From IMG/VR virus record IMGVR_UViG_3300046524_000359, positions 1 through 49,744 of that record: 49,744 nucleotides of DNA. One strand, written 5' to 3'. A program made the position numbers and the translations under genes. The DNA comes from a virus. The notes under the pieces were generated by a model. The model was given only the letters and a program-made list of their open reading frames with translations, made no database searches and was not told where the DNA came from. Below, in pieces: positions 7,146-13,635 of this stretch; the first letter of the stretch is position 1; every line of letters begins with the position of its first letter.

Positions 7146-7352
7146 TTATTGAACGGCGCGCAGTTCGCTACGCAGCACCCAGCTTCCGGAGACTTTCGCC
7201 ATACAGCCAACGAATGGGGCGTATTTCGTTTCTCTGTCAGTCTGGTAGCCGTAGTAGGAGCAGATGCCGCGATGGATAACGCTGTTGGCAATGACTACCA
7301 GGGCGATGGCCGCGGCAGAGATGATCAGCGCCTGCCTTTGTCGCTGCCTCAC
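7146..7352 (-). CDS. Small single-pass membrane protein
   Basis: A 68-residue protein with a basic start (MRQRQRQ), one membrane helix (about 9-26, LIISAAAIALVVIANSVI) and an extracytoplasmic tail holding two cysteines (ICSYYGYQ, GCMAKVSG) that could form a disulphide. It overlaps the TerB-like gene by 4 nt (ATGA) and is probably co-translated with it. Function unknown. Confidence 0.66.
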   Translation of the reverse strand: MRQRQRQALIISAAAIALVVIANSVIHRGICSYYGYQTDRETKYAPFVGCMAKVSGSWVLRSELRAVQ

Positions 7353-7786
7353 GCCTCAATACCGAAGTCTTTGAGGCGCAGGCCCAGCTCATTGCCGATC
7401 TCGCCGAGAACCTTCAGCTCTTCGGGGCTGATGTTGCCGTCGCCTTCGGCAACGGTGAGCATGTTCACGAATACCTCTTCCGCATCCGCCGGGTTGTTTT
7501 TGATGTCGCGAATCTCGCGCAGGATGTTCATGCGGCCGAGACGGAAACCGGCCTGCAACTGCTCGGTGAACAGGTTGACCGTGCTGGTGATCTCGGAGCC
7601 GAAATGCTCCAGCGCTTTGTTGGCCCGGATCTGGATATCAATCTGGGCGGCTTCGTTCTTGCTGATCTCGCCGTCCGACGCTGCTACCAGAAGGCAGCCG
7701 CCGACGATGGCTTGCATCAGGTCGCGATTTTCCAGTTTCTTGACGGCGCGCTTGGCGCCGAACAGCTTCTTACCGATACCGAACAT
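7349..7786 (-). CDS. TerB-like (tellurite resistance fold) protein
   Basis: A 145-residue TerB-family protein. The hallmark acidic helix pairs are present: GCLLVAASDGEISKNEAAQI and a second repeat LTVAEGDGNISPEELKVL, which in TerB-like proteins form metal-binding helical hairpins. It is the first gene after the left promoter and nut-like site, the position N takes in lambda, but it has none of N's arginine-rich character. Free-standing TerB proteins in phages are thought to act at membranes or in stress; its role here is unknown. Confidence 0.8.
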   Translation of the reverse strand: MFGIGKKLFGAKRAVKKLENRDLMQAIVGGCLLVAASDGEISKNEAAQIDIQIRANKALEHFGSEITSTVNLFTEQLQAGFRLGRMNILREIRDIKNNPADAEEVFVNMLTVAEGDGNISPEELKVLGEIGNELGLRLKDFGIEA

Positions 7787-7921
7787 GGTGATTCCTCTGG
7801 TTGGGTTACATCCCGCTGCACCCTGTCGCCAAGGTGCAGAAGTGATGCTTTTCCGTACTTCTCAGCAAACCTTGCGTGCCGAGTTACCGGACACGGAAGC
7901 AGGCTGTGTTTCGTTGTTGTT

Positions 7922-7964
7922 CCCTGATCGCAATCAGGGTCTGTCTTCTGGTTGTTAAAGAGCG
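7922..7964 (-). promoter_or_regulatory. nutL-like site: boxA plus boxB hairpin
   Basis: On the leftward strand, CGCTCTTTAACAA (7964-7952) matches the ribosomal and lambdoid boxA consensus. Twelve bases on is a perfect hairpin, CCCTGAT-TGCG-ATCAGGG (7939-7922), in boxB position. It is transcribed at the head of the left operon, between the promoter and the TerB-like gene. This is the arrangement at which NusB/S10 and an N-like factor load to make polymerase ignore terminators. Seen directly: the motifs; inferred: their use. Confidence 0.65.
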
Positions 7965-8006
7965 GCGCGGCTTTCGCTGCTGGCCGTTGTTGCTTGGCTT
8001 GGGATA

Positions 8007-8036
8007 AATATAAGCCTGCTTATTCGTGGGCGTCAA
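8007..8036 (-). promoter_or_regulatory. Left early promoter (pL-like)
   Basis: Leftward -35 TTGACG (8036-8031) and -10 TATATT (8012-8007) are separated by 18 bp (17 if TTATAT is used). One repressor operator covers the -10 and another overlaps the -35, so CI bound there would exclude polymerase. It should drive the leftward early operon starting with the TerB-like gene. Confidence 0.75.
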
Positions 8037-8049
8037 TAAGTAGACTTAT
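8010..8049. promoter_or_regulatory. Left operators, two ATAAG-N4-CTTAT sites
   Basis: ATAAGCCTGCTTAT (8010-8023) and ATAAGTAGACTTAT (8036-8049) are perfect in both half-sites and 26 bp apart. The same dyad recurs three times between cI and cro. They are therefore the left counterpart of the immunity operators. Confidence 0.78.
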
Positions 8050-8067
8050 AAAATTTCTTCGAGGCGC

Positions 8068-8092
8068 AAAAAAGCCCGCATTGCGCGGGCTT
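8068..8092 (-). terminator. Terminator of the DUF1654 gene
   Basis: Read leftward, GCCCGC / GCGGGC with a short loop runs into six U, starting only a few bases after the stop codon of the DUF1654 gene. It isolates that gene from the left promoter region. Confidence 0.82.
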
Positions 8093-8095
8093 CCT

Positions 8096-8347
8096 TCAAC
8101 AATCGATGTAGCGCTGCCAGCCAATGCGGACACAATTCAGGTCCAGACGCTCAATGGTTATGCCGTCAGTTTCCTCAAGCTCTTGAAGGACTCGCCCCCA
8201 GGCTTCGGGGGATTCATCTTCGCGCCTGGTGATCGTTACCGTCTGATGTTTCTGGACCTTGGGATCTGAAACCATGGTCTGGATGCGGCGGCCCACGTGC
8301 TCGTAGGAGTTAGGTGTGAAAGCAATACTGGTTGAGTTCTGGTTCAT
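8096..8347 (-). CDS. DUF1654 protein, LexA-box promoter
   Basis: An 83-residue protein with the DUF1654 pattern SYEHVGRRIQTMVSDPKVQK followed by TVTITRREDESPEAWGRVL, a family found almost only in Pseudomonas and its phages. Biochemical function is unknown. It is a monocistronic unit with strong ribosome site AAGGAGG, its own terminator and a consensus LexA box at its promoter, so it should be made during DNA damage. That suits a protein that helps induction, perhaps an antirepressor, but this is speculation. Confidence 0.8.
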   Translation of the reverse strand: MNQNSTSIAFTPNSYEHVGRRIQTMVSDPKVQKHQTVTITRREDESPEAWGRVLQELEETDGITIERLDLNCVRIGWQRYIDC

Positions 8348-8366
8348 GTCAGCCTCCTTGGATTAA

Positions 8367-8382
8367 CTGTATGGATAAACAG
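8367..8382. promoter_or_regulatory. LexA (SOS) box of the DUF1654 gene
   Basis: CTGTATGGATAAACAG fits the LexA consensus CTGT-N8-ACAG exactly in both half-sites. It overlaps the likely -10 region: TTGCCG is found 17 bp upstream of TACTGT on the leftward strand. The box ends about 20 bases before the start codon. Confidence 0.8.
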
Positions 8383-8414
8383 TATTTCATTCGTAGGAAA
8401 ACGGCAATATCGAT

Positions 8415-8432
8415 GGAGTACATTTGTACTCT
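8415..8432. promoter_or_regulatory. 18-bp palindrome, copy 2
   Basis: GGAGTACA-TT-TGTACTCT has one arm mismatch and matches the palindrome upstream of the HNH gene. Here it sits just upstream of the -35 of the LexA-controlled DUF1654 promoter, the usual place for an activator or a second repressor. Confidence 0.52.
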
Positions 8433-8449
8433 TTCGCCGTGCGGACATG

Positions 8450-8472
8450 AAAAAGCCCGCGCATGGCGGGCT
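8450..8472 (-). terminator. Terminator of the membrane gene pair
   Basis: Read leftward, a stem AGCCCGCC / GCGGGCT type hairpin ends in five U, about 20 bp after the stop of the 3-TM membrane gene. It closes the two-gene membrane unit downstream of cI. Confidence 0.78.
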
Positions 8473-8491
8473 CAGTAGCTGCGGGGTGGCG

Positions 8492-8980
8492 TTAGTGCGC
8501 GTGCCGCTTGAAATGCGGGTACACCTTGGAGGTAATCATATAGATCGTGATTGGATTTGGGACGGTACGAACCCTATTCACCAGCAAGCCAATGAATTGA
8601 GCCAGCAACGCGGTGACAAAGAACCCCAGCAGGCAAATGGTCCCTGTCAGTGGGTTTCTGGTCAAATACATCTTCATGGCAGCATCAGTAATGGCCATGC
8701 GTTCCTTGCTGATCGATGGGGTTGGATTCTTTGCCAGCACGCTTCCCAAAATAATAGGAAACGCCAGGACCGTTATGATCGGCATGAAAAGCCAGTAACG
8801 AGCGTTCATATAGAATCGTTCGGCCCCATCTTTTTCAGCTTCTGAAACGCCGTGCTTACCGAAATACTCCACAAGCAAGCCCGCAGCTCGCTCACGGTAA
8901 ACGAGAGACCTGCGTCTGCACACGACCCAGTAAGCGACAATTAATCCCGCTCCCAGCAGTGGTAACAGCAAATGACTCAT
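8492..8980 (-). CDS. Three-TM membrane protein, exclusion candidate
   Basis: A 162-residue inner-membrane protein with helices at about 3-20, 62-83 and 112-134, a charged cytoplasmic or periplasmic loop (RERAAGLLVEYFGKHG..EKDGAERF) and a short basic tail ending KRHAH. It overlaps the upstream gene by 4 nt, so the two are made together. The pair lies just downstream of cI in the same direction, the place of rexAB in lambda, and should be expressed in the lysogen. No family recognised. Confidence 0.72.
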   Translation of the reverse strand: MSHLLLPLLGAGLIVAYWVVCRRRSLVYRERAAGLLVEYFGKHGVSEAEKDGAERFYMNARYWLFMPIITVLAFPIILGSVLAKNPTPSISKERMAITDAAMKMYLTRNPLTGTICLLGFFVTALLAQFIGLLVNRVRTVPNPITIYMITSKVYPHFKRHAH

Positions 8981-9252
8981 GGTTTTTTTCCTCCTGTCTT
9001 GCCATTCCCTAGCTTCTTAGACGCTTTCCGTCCGTCTTTGACCTTCGTATCTGCTTTTTTCTCCTTGCCCTTCAATCCGCAACTCCAGACGTATGCAATG
9101 TAGAAAGGGAGCAGTGCGGCCAATATCACCACAGTATCAGCCACAGCAGGGGATTTCGCAGCTACGGCGTTATAAAGATTTGTAACTGCGTCGATAATTA
9201 CGGCTACGTCACCAACCCAAGAGGTTGACGGTTCCTGATCTGGGCTTGCCAT
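8977..9252 (-). CDS. Single-TM protein with lysine-rich tail, exclusion candidate
   Basis: A 91-residue protein: soluble N-terminus, one membrane helix (about 38-60, with FYIAYVWSC), then a tail in which about every third residue is lysine (KGKEKKADTK, ASKKLGNGK). Positive charge predicts the tail is cytoplasmic, where it could touch nucleic acid or membrane lipid. The start follows ATGGAGTAGC. It is co-translated with the 3-TM gene and lies about 100 bp below cI. Function unknown. Confidence 0.7.
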   Translation of the reverse strand: MASPDQEPSTSWVGDVAVIIDAVTNLYNAVAAKSPAVADTVVILAALLPFYIAYVWSCGLKGKEKKADTKVKDGRKASKKLGNGKTGGKKP

Positions 9253-9355
9253 GCTACTCCATTAGTAACCTAATTATTGTTTTTCTGATGCGCGGACCAT
9301 TCTCTAAATTTCACCCTCGGCGCGGGCATGGCCGGTATGGGAAGATTAAGATGCC

Positions 9356-10012
9356 TTAGAGCTTTCCGGTCATTCGAACCGCTACGCCGATGATGCGGCA
9401 GTCCTCATCCATCTCGACCATCTTGTATGCTGGGTTGAGAGGCTTGAGGTAGCGGGTTCCGCCGTCCTCTACCAGCTTCTTGAAGGTGGCTTCATTGCTT
9501 GCGGGCAGCTTAGCGATTACCAGCTTACCTGGTTTCACATCAGCCTCAGTGTCGACCAGGATCATCATCCCCTCAGGAACGCTAGTTCCAGTCGGCGCCG
9601 TCATAGAGTCCCCTTTGACTTCTAGCCAGAACGCTGGGCCCTTGGAGTCATAGTCGGAAAATTCATAACGGTCTGAAAAGCCATCGGGATACGGCTGAAC
9701 GGCCTCTTCCCATGACCCGGCCGACACCCAACTTATCACCGGGTATCGAAAGAGCTCCGCGTGCTGCTGGGCAATTCTGACATTAGATTCGCCAAGCACC
9801 TTATCGGTCATTGATCCGATGCCATCAGACAGCCAAATAGCGCTCACGCCGCACAGGTGGGCGAATTTTGCGAGATGGGCGCTTTGCTGATTCTTTCCCG
9901 TCTCCAACTGAGAGATCACGGGCTGCTCAACTCCGGCCTTATCGGCCAGCGCTTTTTGGGTGAGGTTTGCATGCTTGCGTGCGAGCTTCATGCGTTCGGC
10001 TAGTGTCGTCAT
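9356..10012 (-). CDS. cI: CI-type repressor, S24 autoprotease
   Basis: Keeps the prophage dormant by binding the ATAAG-N4-CTTAT operators. The start MTTLAERMK follows AGAGGT; upstream open codons run into the operators. Residues 1-65 form an HTH_3 domain (LTQKALADKAGVEQPVISQLETGK). The S24 domain follows, with the cleavage bond A98-G99 in VSAGSW, nucleophile S136 in GDSM and general base K178 in ATFKKL. All autocleavage residues are present, so RecA-stimulated inactivation is expected. Confidence 0.93.
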   Translation of the reverse strand: MTTLAERMKLARKHANLTQKALADKAGVEQPVISQLETGKNQQSAHLAKFAHLCGVSAIWLSDGIGSMTDKVLGESNVRIAQQHAELFRYPVISWVSAGSWEEAVQPYPDGFSDRYEFSDYDSKGPAFWLEVKGDSMTAPTGTSVPEGMMILVDTEADVKPGKLVIAKLPASNEATFKKLVEDGGTRYLKPLNPAYKMVEMDEDCRIIGVAVRMTGKL

Positions 10013-10024
10013 ACCTCTAAATTT

Positions 10025-10085
10025 ATAAGTTCCCTTATTGCCTTGCAAATAAGCCTCCTTCTCCCTACGATATAAGCGTGCTTAT
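10025..10085. promoter_or_regulatory. Right operators, three sites between cI and cro
   Basis: ATAAGTTCCCTTAT (10025-10038) and ATAAGCGTGCTTAT (10072-10085) are perfect ATAAG-N4-CTTAT dyads; a weaker site, ATAAGCCTCCTTCT (10049-10062), lies between. The spacings are 24 and 23 bp, about two helical turns, as in the lambda OR1-OR3 array. The outer sites overlap the starts of the cI and cro transcripts. Confidence 0.8.
10043..10071 (+). promoter_or_regulatory. Right early promoter (pR-like)
   Basis: TTGCAA (10043-10048) and TACGAT (10066-10071) are 17 bp apart, with the middle operator in the spacer and the third over the start. It should drive cro, the CII-like gene and the replication genes. 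A leftward maintenance promoter is less clear: TTGCAA is palindromic and TATAAA lies 15 bp beyond it. Confidence 0.6.
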
Positions 10086-10099
10086 CAGGAGGGCTCTCT

Positions 10100-10312
10100 A
10101 TGACCCCTATCGAAAGGCTCGTCGAGCACTTCGGCGGGCAAACCAAAACGGCTGTGGCGCTGGGGGTCACTCAAGCGGCGGTTTCCTACTGGGTTACCGG
10201 GGCATACGCAATGAGTGCAAAAACCGCGTTCAAGGCTGAAGAGTTGACCGGCGGCTTGATTACCGCCCGAGAGCTTTGTGCTGAGCCGAAAGCCTCGGTT
10301 AGCGCCGCTTAG
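10100..10312 (+). CDS. Cro-like repressor (YdaS/Cro HTH)
   Basis: A 70-residue protein made almost wholly of one helix-turn-helix: TKTAVALGVTQAAVSYW, followed by a short C-terminus. It is divergent from cI across three operators and starts after AGGAGG, the classic Cro arrangement. Cro proteins occupy the same operators in a different order to favour lytic growth. The family call is good; binding to these sites is inferred. Confidence 0.85.
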   Translation: MTPIERLVEHFGGQTKTAVALGVTQAAVSYWVTGAYAMSAKTAFKAEELTGGLITARELCAEPKASVSAA

Positions 10313-10378
10313 CCGTTGAGAAACAGTTTGCAGCCCATGGTGGCGTGCAGCCACTGAAACAAAACAGAGGTTTTACGG

Positions 10379-10801
10379 ATGGACGAATTCCTGCGGGCCT
10401 GCCAGAGCGCGGTCCTCGACAACGAAGCGAAGGTACTGGCCGGCCAGATGGGTGTTCCCCACGTCAGCCTGCTGCAGCGCGCCAACCCTGACAACGATGC
10501 CCATCACCTGACTATCGAGCACCTGTTCGGGATCCTGCTGCACACCGCAGATATGCGTCCGCTCGCCGCCCTGGCTGAGCAGTTCGGTTTCGACCTGGTG
10601 AAGAAGGTCGCGCCGGCACCGCAGGCGCTCACGGCTTCGATGATGCACGTCGGGAAGGAGATCGCCGACCTGACCATCGCGGTGCACGCGGCGCTTGACG
10701 ACGGGCACGTCAGCCAGATCGAAAAGCAGGCCATCCGCAAAGAGATCGAGCACGTCCGGCAGGAACTGGCCGTGATGGAACAGTCGGTGAAGGTCGCCTG
10801 A
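10379..10801 (+). CDS. CII-family phage regulatory protein
   Basis: A 140-residue protein matching the phage regulatory CII family (Pfam Phage_CII type): an N-terminal helical region (MDEFLRACQSAVLDNEAKVLA) with an HTH-like segment, then HHLTIEHLFGILLHT, and a helical C-terminus. It lies directly after cro in the right operon, so it is expected to activate lysogeny promoters. No target promoter was located. Confidence 0.75.
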   Translation: MDEFLRACQSAVLDNEAKVLAGQMGVPHVSLLQRANPDNDAHHLTIEHLFGILLHTADMRPLAALAEQFGFDLVKKVAPAPQALTASMMHVGKEIADLTIAVHAALDDGHVSQIEKQAIRKEIEHVRQELAVMEQSVKVA

Positions 10802-10816
10802 ATCGCAGGCACAAAA

Positions 10817-10838
10817 AAGCCGGTGGCTAGACCGGCTT
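10817..10838. terminator. Hairpin after the CII gene, tR1-like
   Basis: Eight-base perfect arms AAGCCGGT / ACCGGCTT enclose six bases. On the plus strand the following tract is only CTTCT, so termination would be weak; six A precede it, making it a stronger terminator leftward. Confidence 0.6.
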
Positions 10839-10868
10839 CTTCTACAGCAACAAACTTGAGGGGCCATT

Positions 10869-11609
10869 ATGAACACCAATACCGCTCCCGGCAATACTCG
10901 GCACACCGCGACACTTTTTGAGCGTTCGCAAAACGTGTCGCGACACACCATGTCGTCTCGCGAGATCGCCGAGCTCACCGGCAGTACGCACGACAACGTG
11001 CTGAAAACCATCCGGGCAATGGTCGCCAAGGGTGTCGTTTCTTCAAACGACACCCCCTACGTGCACCCGCAGAACGGCCAGGTCTACCGCGAGTTCCTCC
11101 TGTCTCAGCGCGACACCCTGGTGGTGGTCTCTGGGTACAGCGTCGAGCTGCGTGCCCGGATCATTGATCGCTGGCAGGAGCTGGAGGCGAGAGCGGACCA
11201 GTTCCAGATTCCAGCGACATACGCCGAAGCACTCCAGGCTGCCGCTGATCAGGCCAAGGAGAACCAGTCTCTGCGCCTGGTGATTCTGGATCAGGCGCCG
11301 AAGGTCGCGGCTATCAAACGCCTCGCAGCTGCGGAGGGCGCTATCTGCATCACGGACGCAGCCAAGCAACTTGGGATGCCACCTTCGAAGCTCTTCGACT
11401 GGATGCAGGCCAACCGCTGGATCTATCGACGTGGTGGTTCTAGCCGCTGGATCGCCATGGAGCCACGCATCCGAGCCGGCTTCCTCAAGCACAAAGTGAC
11501 TGCACTCAAGCCTGACTCCGAAACCGGTGTCGAACGCGCGGCATTTCAACCCCTCGTAACCCCGAAAGGCCTCGCTCGACTGGCTGAACTTCTGCAGGAG
11601 GCCGTGTAA
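10869..11609 (+). CDS. Rha-type antirepressor with KilAC domain
   Basis: A 246-residue two-domain phage regulator. The N-terminal half has the Rha pattern (MSSREIAELTGSTHDNVLKT, then VYREFLLSQRDTLVVVSGY); the C-terminal half (about 130-245) is a KilAC domain with a winged helix ITDAAKQLGMPPSKLFDWM. Proteins of this kind act as antirepressors or lytic regulators. The 27 residues before the Rha core overlap a GTGTCGCGACAC palindrome, so an internal ATG at residue 28 is a possible alternative start. Its stop overlaps the next start by one base. Confidence 0.85.
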   Translation: MNTNTAPGNTRHTATLFERSQNVSRHTMSSREIAELTGSTHDNVLKTIRAMVAKGVVSSNDTPYVHPQNGQVYREFLLSQRDTLVVVSGYSVELRARIIDRWQELEARADQFQIPATYAEALQAAADQAKENQSLRLVILDQAPKVAAIKRLAAAEGAICITDAAKQLGMPPSKLFDWMQANRWIYRRGGSSRWIAMEPRIRAGFLKHKVTALKPDSETGVERAAFQPLVTPKGLARLAELLQEAV

Positions 11610-12355
11610 TGGCCCGCATCCGTACCGTAAAACCCGAGTTCTGGACCAGCGAACAGGTCATGGAGTGCAGCGCGCTTGCACGCCTGCTGTTCATCGGCAT
11701 TTGGAACTTCTGCGATGACGCAGGAAACCATCCGTTGTCGCCAAAGACCTTGAAGGCATTGGTTTTCCCCGGTGATGACATCACCGCAACCCAAGTTGCC
11801 GACCTGCTCGCCGAGTTGGAGTTGAACGGTTTGCTATCGGCCTACTGCCACGCGTCGAAGCTCTATCTGCATGTCAATGGCTGGCACCACCAGAAGATCG
11901 ACAAACCCACCATCAAGTATCCGTCGTATGTACGACAAGACGTCGAGACATCGACTGACACTCAACAACCATTCTACGAGGACTCGCCGAATGGTTGCGG
12001 AGCCCTCACCCACGGAGTGGAAGGGAAGGGGAATGGAGATTCTACACACACTCCGCGTGGACCATTTGCGATGAGCCTGGACTGGGCGCCTGACTCCGAT
12101 CTTCTCAGTGCCTATTCGACAAGGGCCGGCCTGACTTCCGCCATGTTCACCAACGACGCTATTTCGGGTTTTGTTCTGCACCACGAAGCCAAGGGTCTTG
12201 CCCAGACCGAGAAGCAGTGGGTCGCCGCACTTGTAGGCTGGGTAAAGAGAGATAGCGCTAAGGCCGCTCGGGTTGTGCCATTCACTCCACGTGCTGCTGC
12301 CGGTCCAGATTTCGACGATGACAGCTGGGCGAAGAACCTGGAGATCAAGCCATGA
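11609..12355 (+). CDS. Replication initiation protein, O/DnaT-like
   Basis: A 248-residue protein. The N-terminal 110 residues (MARIRTVKPEFWTSEQVMEC..LARLLFIGIWNFCDDAGNH) form the winged-helix initiator domain of phage O-like proteins. The C-terminal part (WAPDSDLLSAYSTRAGL ... WVAALVGWVKRD) matches the DnaT-type ssDNA and helicase-interacting domain. It should bind the phage origin and recruit the helicase loader encoded next; no clear iterons were seen inside the gene. Confidence 0.82.
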   Translation: MARIRTVKPEFWTSEQVMECSALARLLFIGIWNFCDDAGNHPLSPKTLKALVFPGDDITATQVADLLAELELNGLLSAYCHASKLYLHVNGWHHQKIDKPTIKYPSYVRQDVETSTDTQQPFYEDSPNGCGALTHGVEGKGNGDSTHTPRGPFAMSLDWAPDSDLLSAYSTRAGLTSAMFTNDAISGFVLHHEAKGLAQTEKQWVAALVGWVKRDSAKAARVVPFTPRAAAGPDFDDDSWAKNLEIKP

Positions 12356-13008
12356 AGTCTGTTGCCCAGATTCTGCCCTACATGCCAAACCTTCCGGAAA
12401 ACGCTCCCAAGTCCGTGGCGGTCGATCCTGCTACCACCGAAGTGGTCAATGAGCTTTTCCGCCGCCTGCGCGGAATATTCCCGGCGTGGCGGCAAGCCTG
12501 GCCGACGACTGAGGCGCTGGGTGCGGCCAAGGCCGAATGGATTATGGAGTTCGTGGCCCAGCGCATCACCAGCCTTGATCAAATCGAATACGGGATCGAA
12601 AACTGCCGCCGCCTGAAAAAGCCCTTTGCCCCCAGCGTTGGCGAGTTCATCGAGATGTGCCAGCCCACACCGGAAATGCTTGGCATCCCTCCGCTCGACG
12701 CTGCGTTTCGCGAAGCCTGCCGTAACGCCCATCCAGCGATGGCGGGGCAGGCCACCTGGTCGCACGACGCCGTCTGGCACACCGCAAAGGAGGCGGGATT
12801 CGAAAACCTCAATCGTCTCGAAACCTCCCTGGCCAAGAAGTTGTTCGAGCGCAATTACGTGATCACGGTTCGTCGCCTGGTTGATGGGCTGCCCCTGCAA
12901 AAAATGCCTTTGGCGCTTCCTGCTCGCGCAGAAGGTCGTCGTACCCCTGAAGTCGGAAACAAGGCCTTGGCCGAATTGCGCGCCCGGCGCGCTGGAGCAA
13001 CCCAATGA
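12352..13008 (+). CDS. Helicase loader, P-like replication protein
   Basis: A 218-residue lambda P-type protein: a variable N-terminus, the central pattern FRRLRGIFPAWRQAW...AKAEWIMEFV and FAPSVGEFIEMCQP, which is typical of phage replication P proteins that bring the host DnaB helicase to the origin. It overlaps the O-like gene by 4 nt. Order and overlap support an O-P pair. Confidence 0.85.
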   Translation: MKSVAQILPYMPNLPENAPKSVAVDPATTEVVNELFRRLRGIFPAWRQAWPTTEALGAAKAEWIMEFVAQRITSLDQIEYGIENCRRLKKPFAPSVGEFIEMCQPTPEMLGIPPLDAAFREACRNAHPAMAGQATWSHDAVWHTAKEAGFENLNRLETSLAKKLFERNYVITVRRLVDGLPLQKMPLALPARAEGRRTPEVGNKALAELRARRAGATQ

Positions 13009-13226
13009 GCGCACTCACGAAACAGGTATCGGGCGGCCATTACAAGTCGCTCAAGATCCAGCCCATCGAATACATCCACGCCAATGGCATCCCGTTCGCC
13101 GAAGGCAGCGTGATCAAGTACGTCACCCGCTGGCGCGACAAGGGCGGACTCGCCGATCTGGAGAAGGCCAAGCACTTTCTGGAGCTGCTGATCGAGCTCG
13201 AACAGAAGGCGAGGGATCCGGAGTGA
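13005..13226 (+). CDS. DUF3310 protein (gp1.7-like)
   Basis: A 73-residue protein matching DUF3310: HYKSLKIQPIEYIHANG followed by VIKYVTRWRDKGGLADLEKAKHF. The family includes T7 gene 1.7, a nucleotide kinase; this short copy is only the core domain. It may act on phage nucleotide supply. It is coupled by overlaps on both sides. Confidence 0.85.
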   Translation: MSALTKQVSGGHYKSLKIQPIEYIHANGIPFAEGSVIKYVTRWRDKGGLADLEKAKHFLELLIELEQKARDPE

Positions 13227-13525
13227 AAGTCGCCTCGAAGAAACTCCGCGCCTCGGCCAATGGCCAGGACTGCGCCGTGCGCATGCCGGGCATCTGCAAC
13301 TTCGACCCGGCCACCACGGTGCTCGCGCATCTGCCGTGTGGGCAGAAGGGCATGGGCATGAAGGGCTTCGACACCGTGGCGGTCTACGCATGCAGCGCCT
13401 GCCACGACGTGATCGACGGCCGCGCAGCAGGTGCCGTGGACTGGCCAGACATGCCCCGGGCGATCGCCGAAACACATGAGGCTCTGATCAGGGCCGGAAT
13501 ACTGACCGTTAAGGGGGCTGCATGA
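13223..13525 (+). CDS. DUF1364 protein, HNH-like
   Basis: A 100-residue protein read from a GTG that overlaps the previous stop. It has the DUF1364 signature: SKKLRASANGQDCAVRMPG, then CNFDPATTVLAHL and YACSACHDVIDGR. The ordered cysteines and histidines suggest a zinc-bound HNH-like fold; in lambdoid phages such genes lie in the nin region with recombination functions. The frame is open upstream, but that would overlap two real genes. Confidence 0.8.
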   Translation: MKVASKKLRASANGQDCAVRMPGICNFDPATTVLAHLPCGQKGMGMKGFDTVAVYACSACHDVIDGRAAGAVDWPDMPRAIAETHEALIRAGILTVKGAA

Positions 13526-13635
13526 TAGACCTACAAACCTTGCTCGGCCTGATGCTCGCTGCGACCGTGGTCATTTGGGAGGCGTGCTTTTACCTGATTC
13601 GGCGGGGCAGCCAGGCGCGGGGTCAGCGCAAATGA
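13522..13635 (+). CDS. Small single-TM protein
   Basis: A 37-residue frame with ATGA overlaps at both ends. It has one hydrophobic helix (LLGLMLAATVVIWEACFYLI) and a basic tail RRGSQARGQRK. The exact fit between two genes supports expression. Function unknown. Confidence 0.6.
   Translation: MIDLQTLLGLMLAATVVIWEACFYLIRRGSQARGQRK

Noticed and set aside
7349-7786. TerB-like gene as the phage N antiterminator
   Set aside because: It has N's position but is acidic and has the TerB repeats, without an arginine-rich RNA-binding motif.
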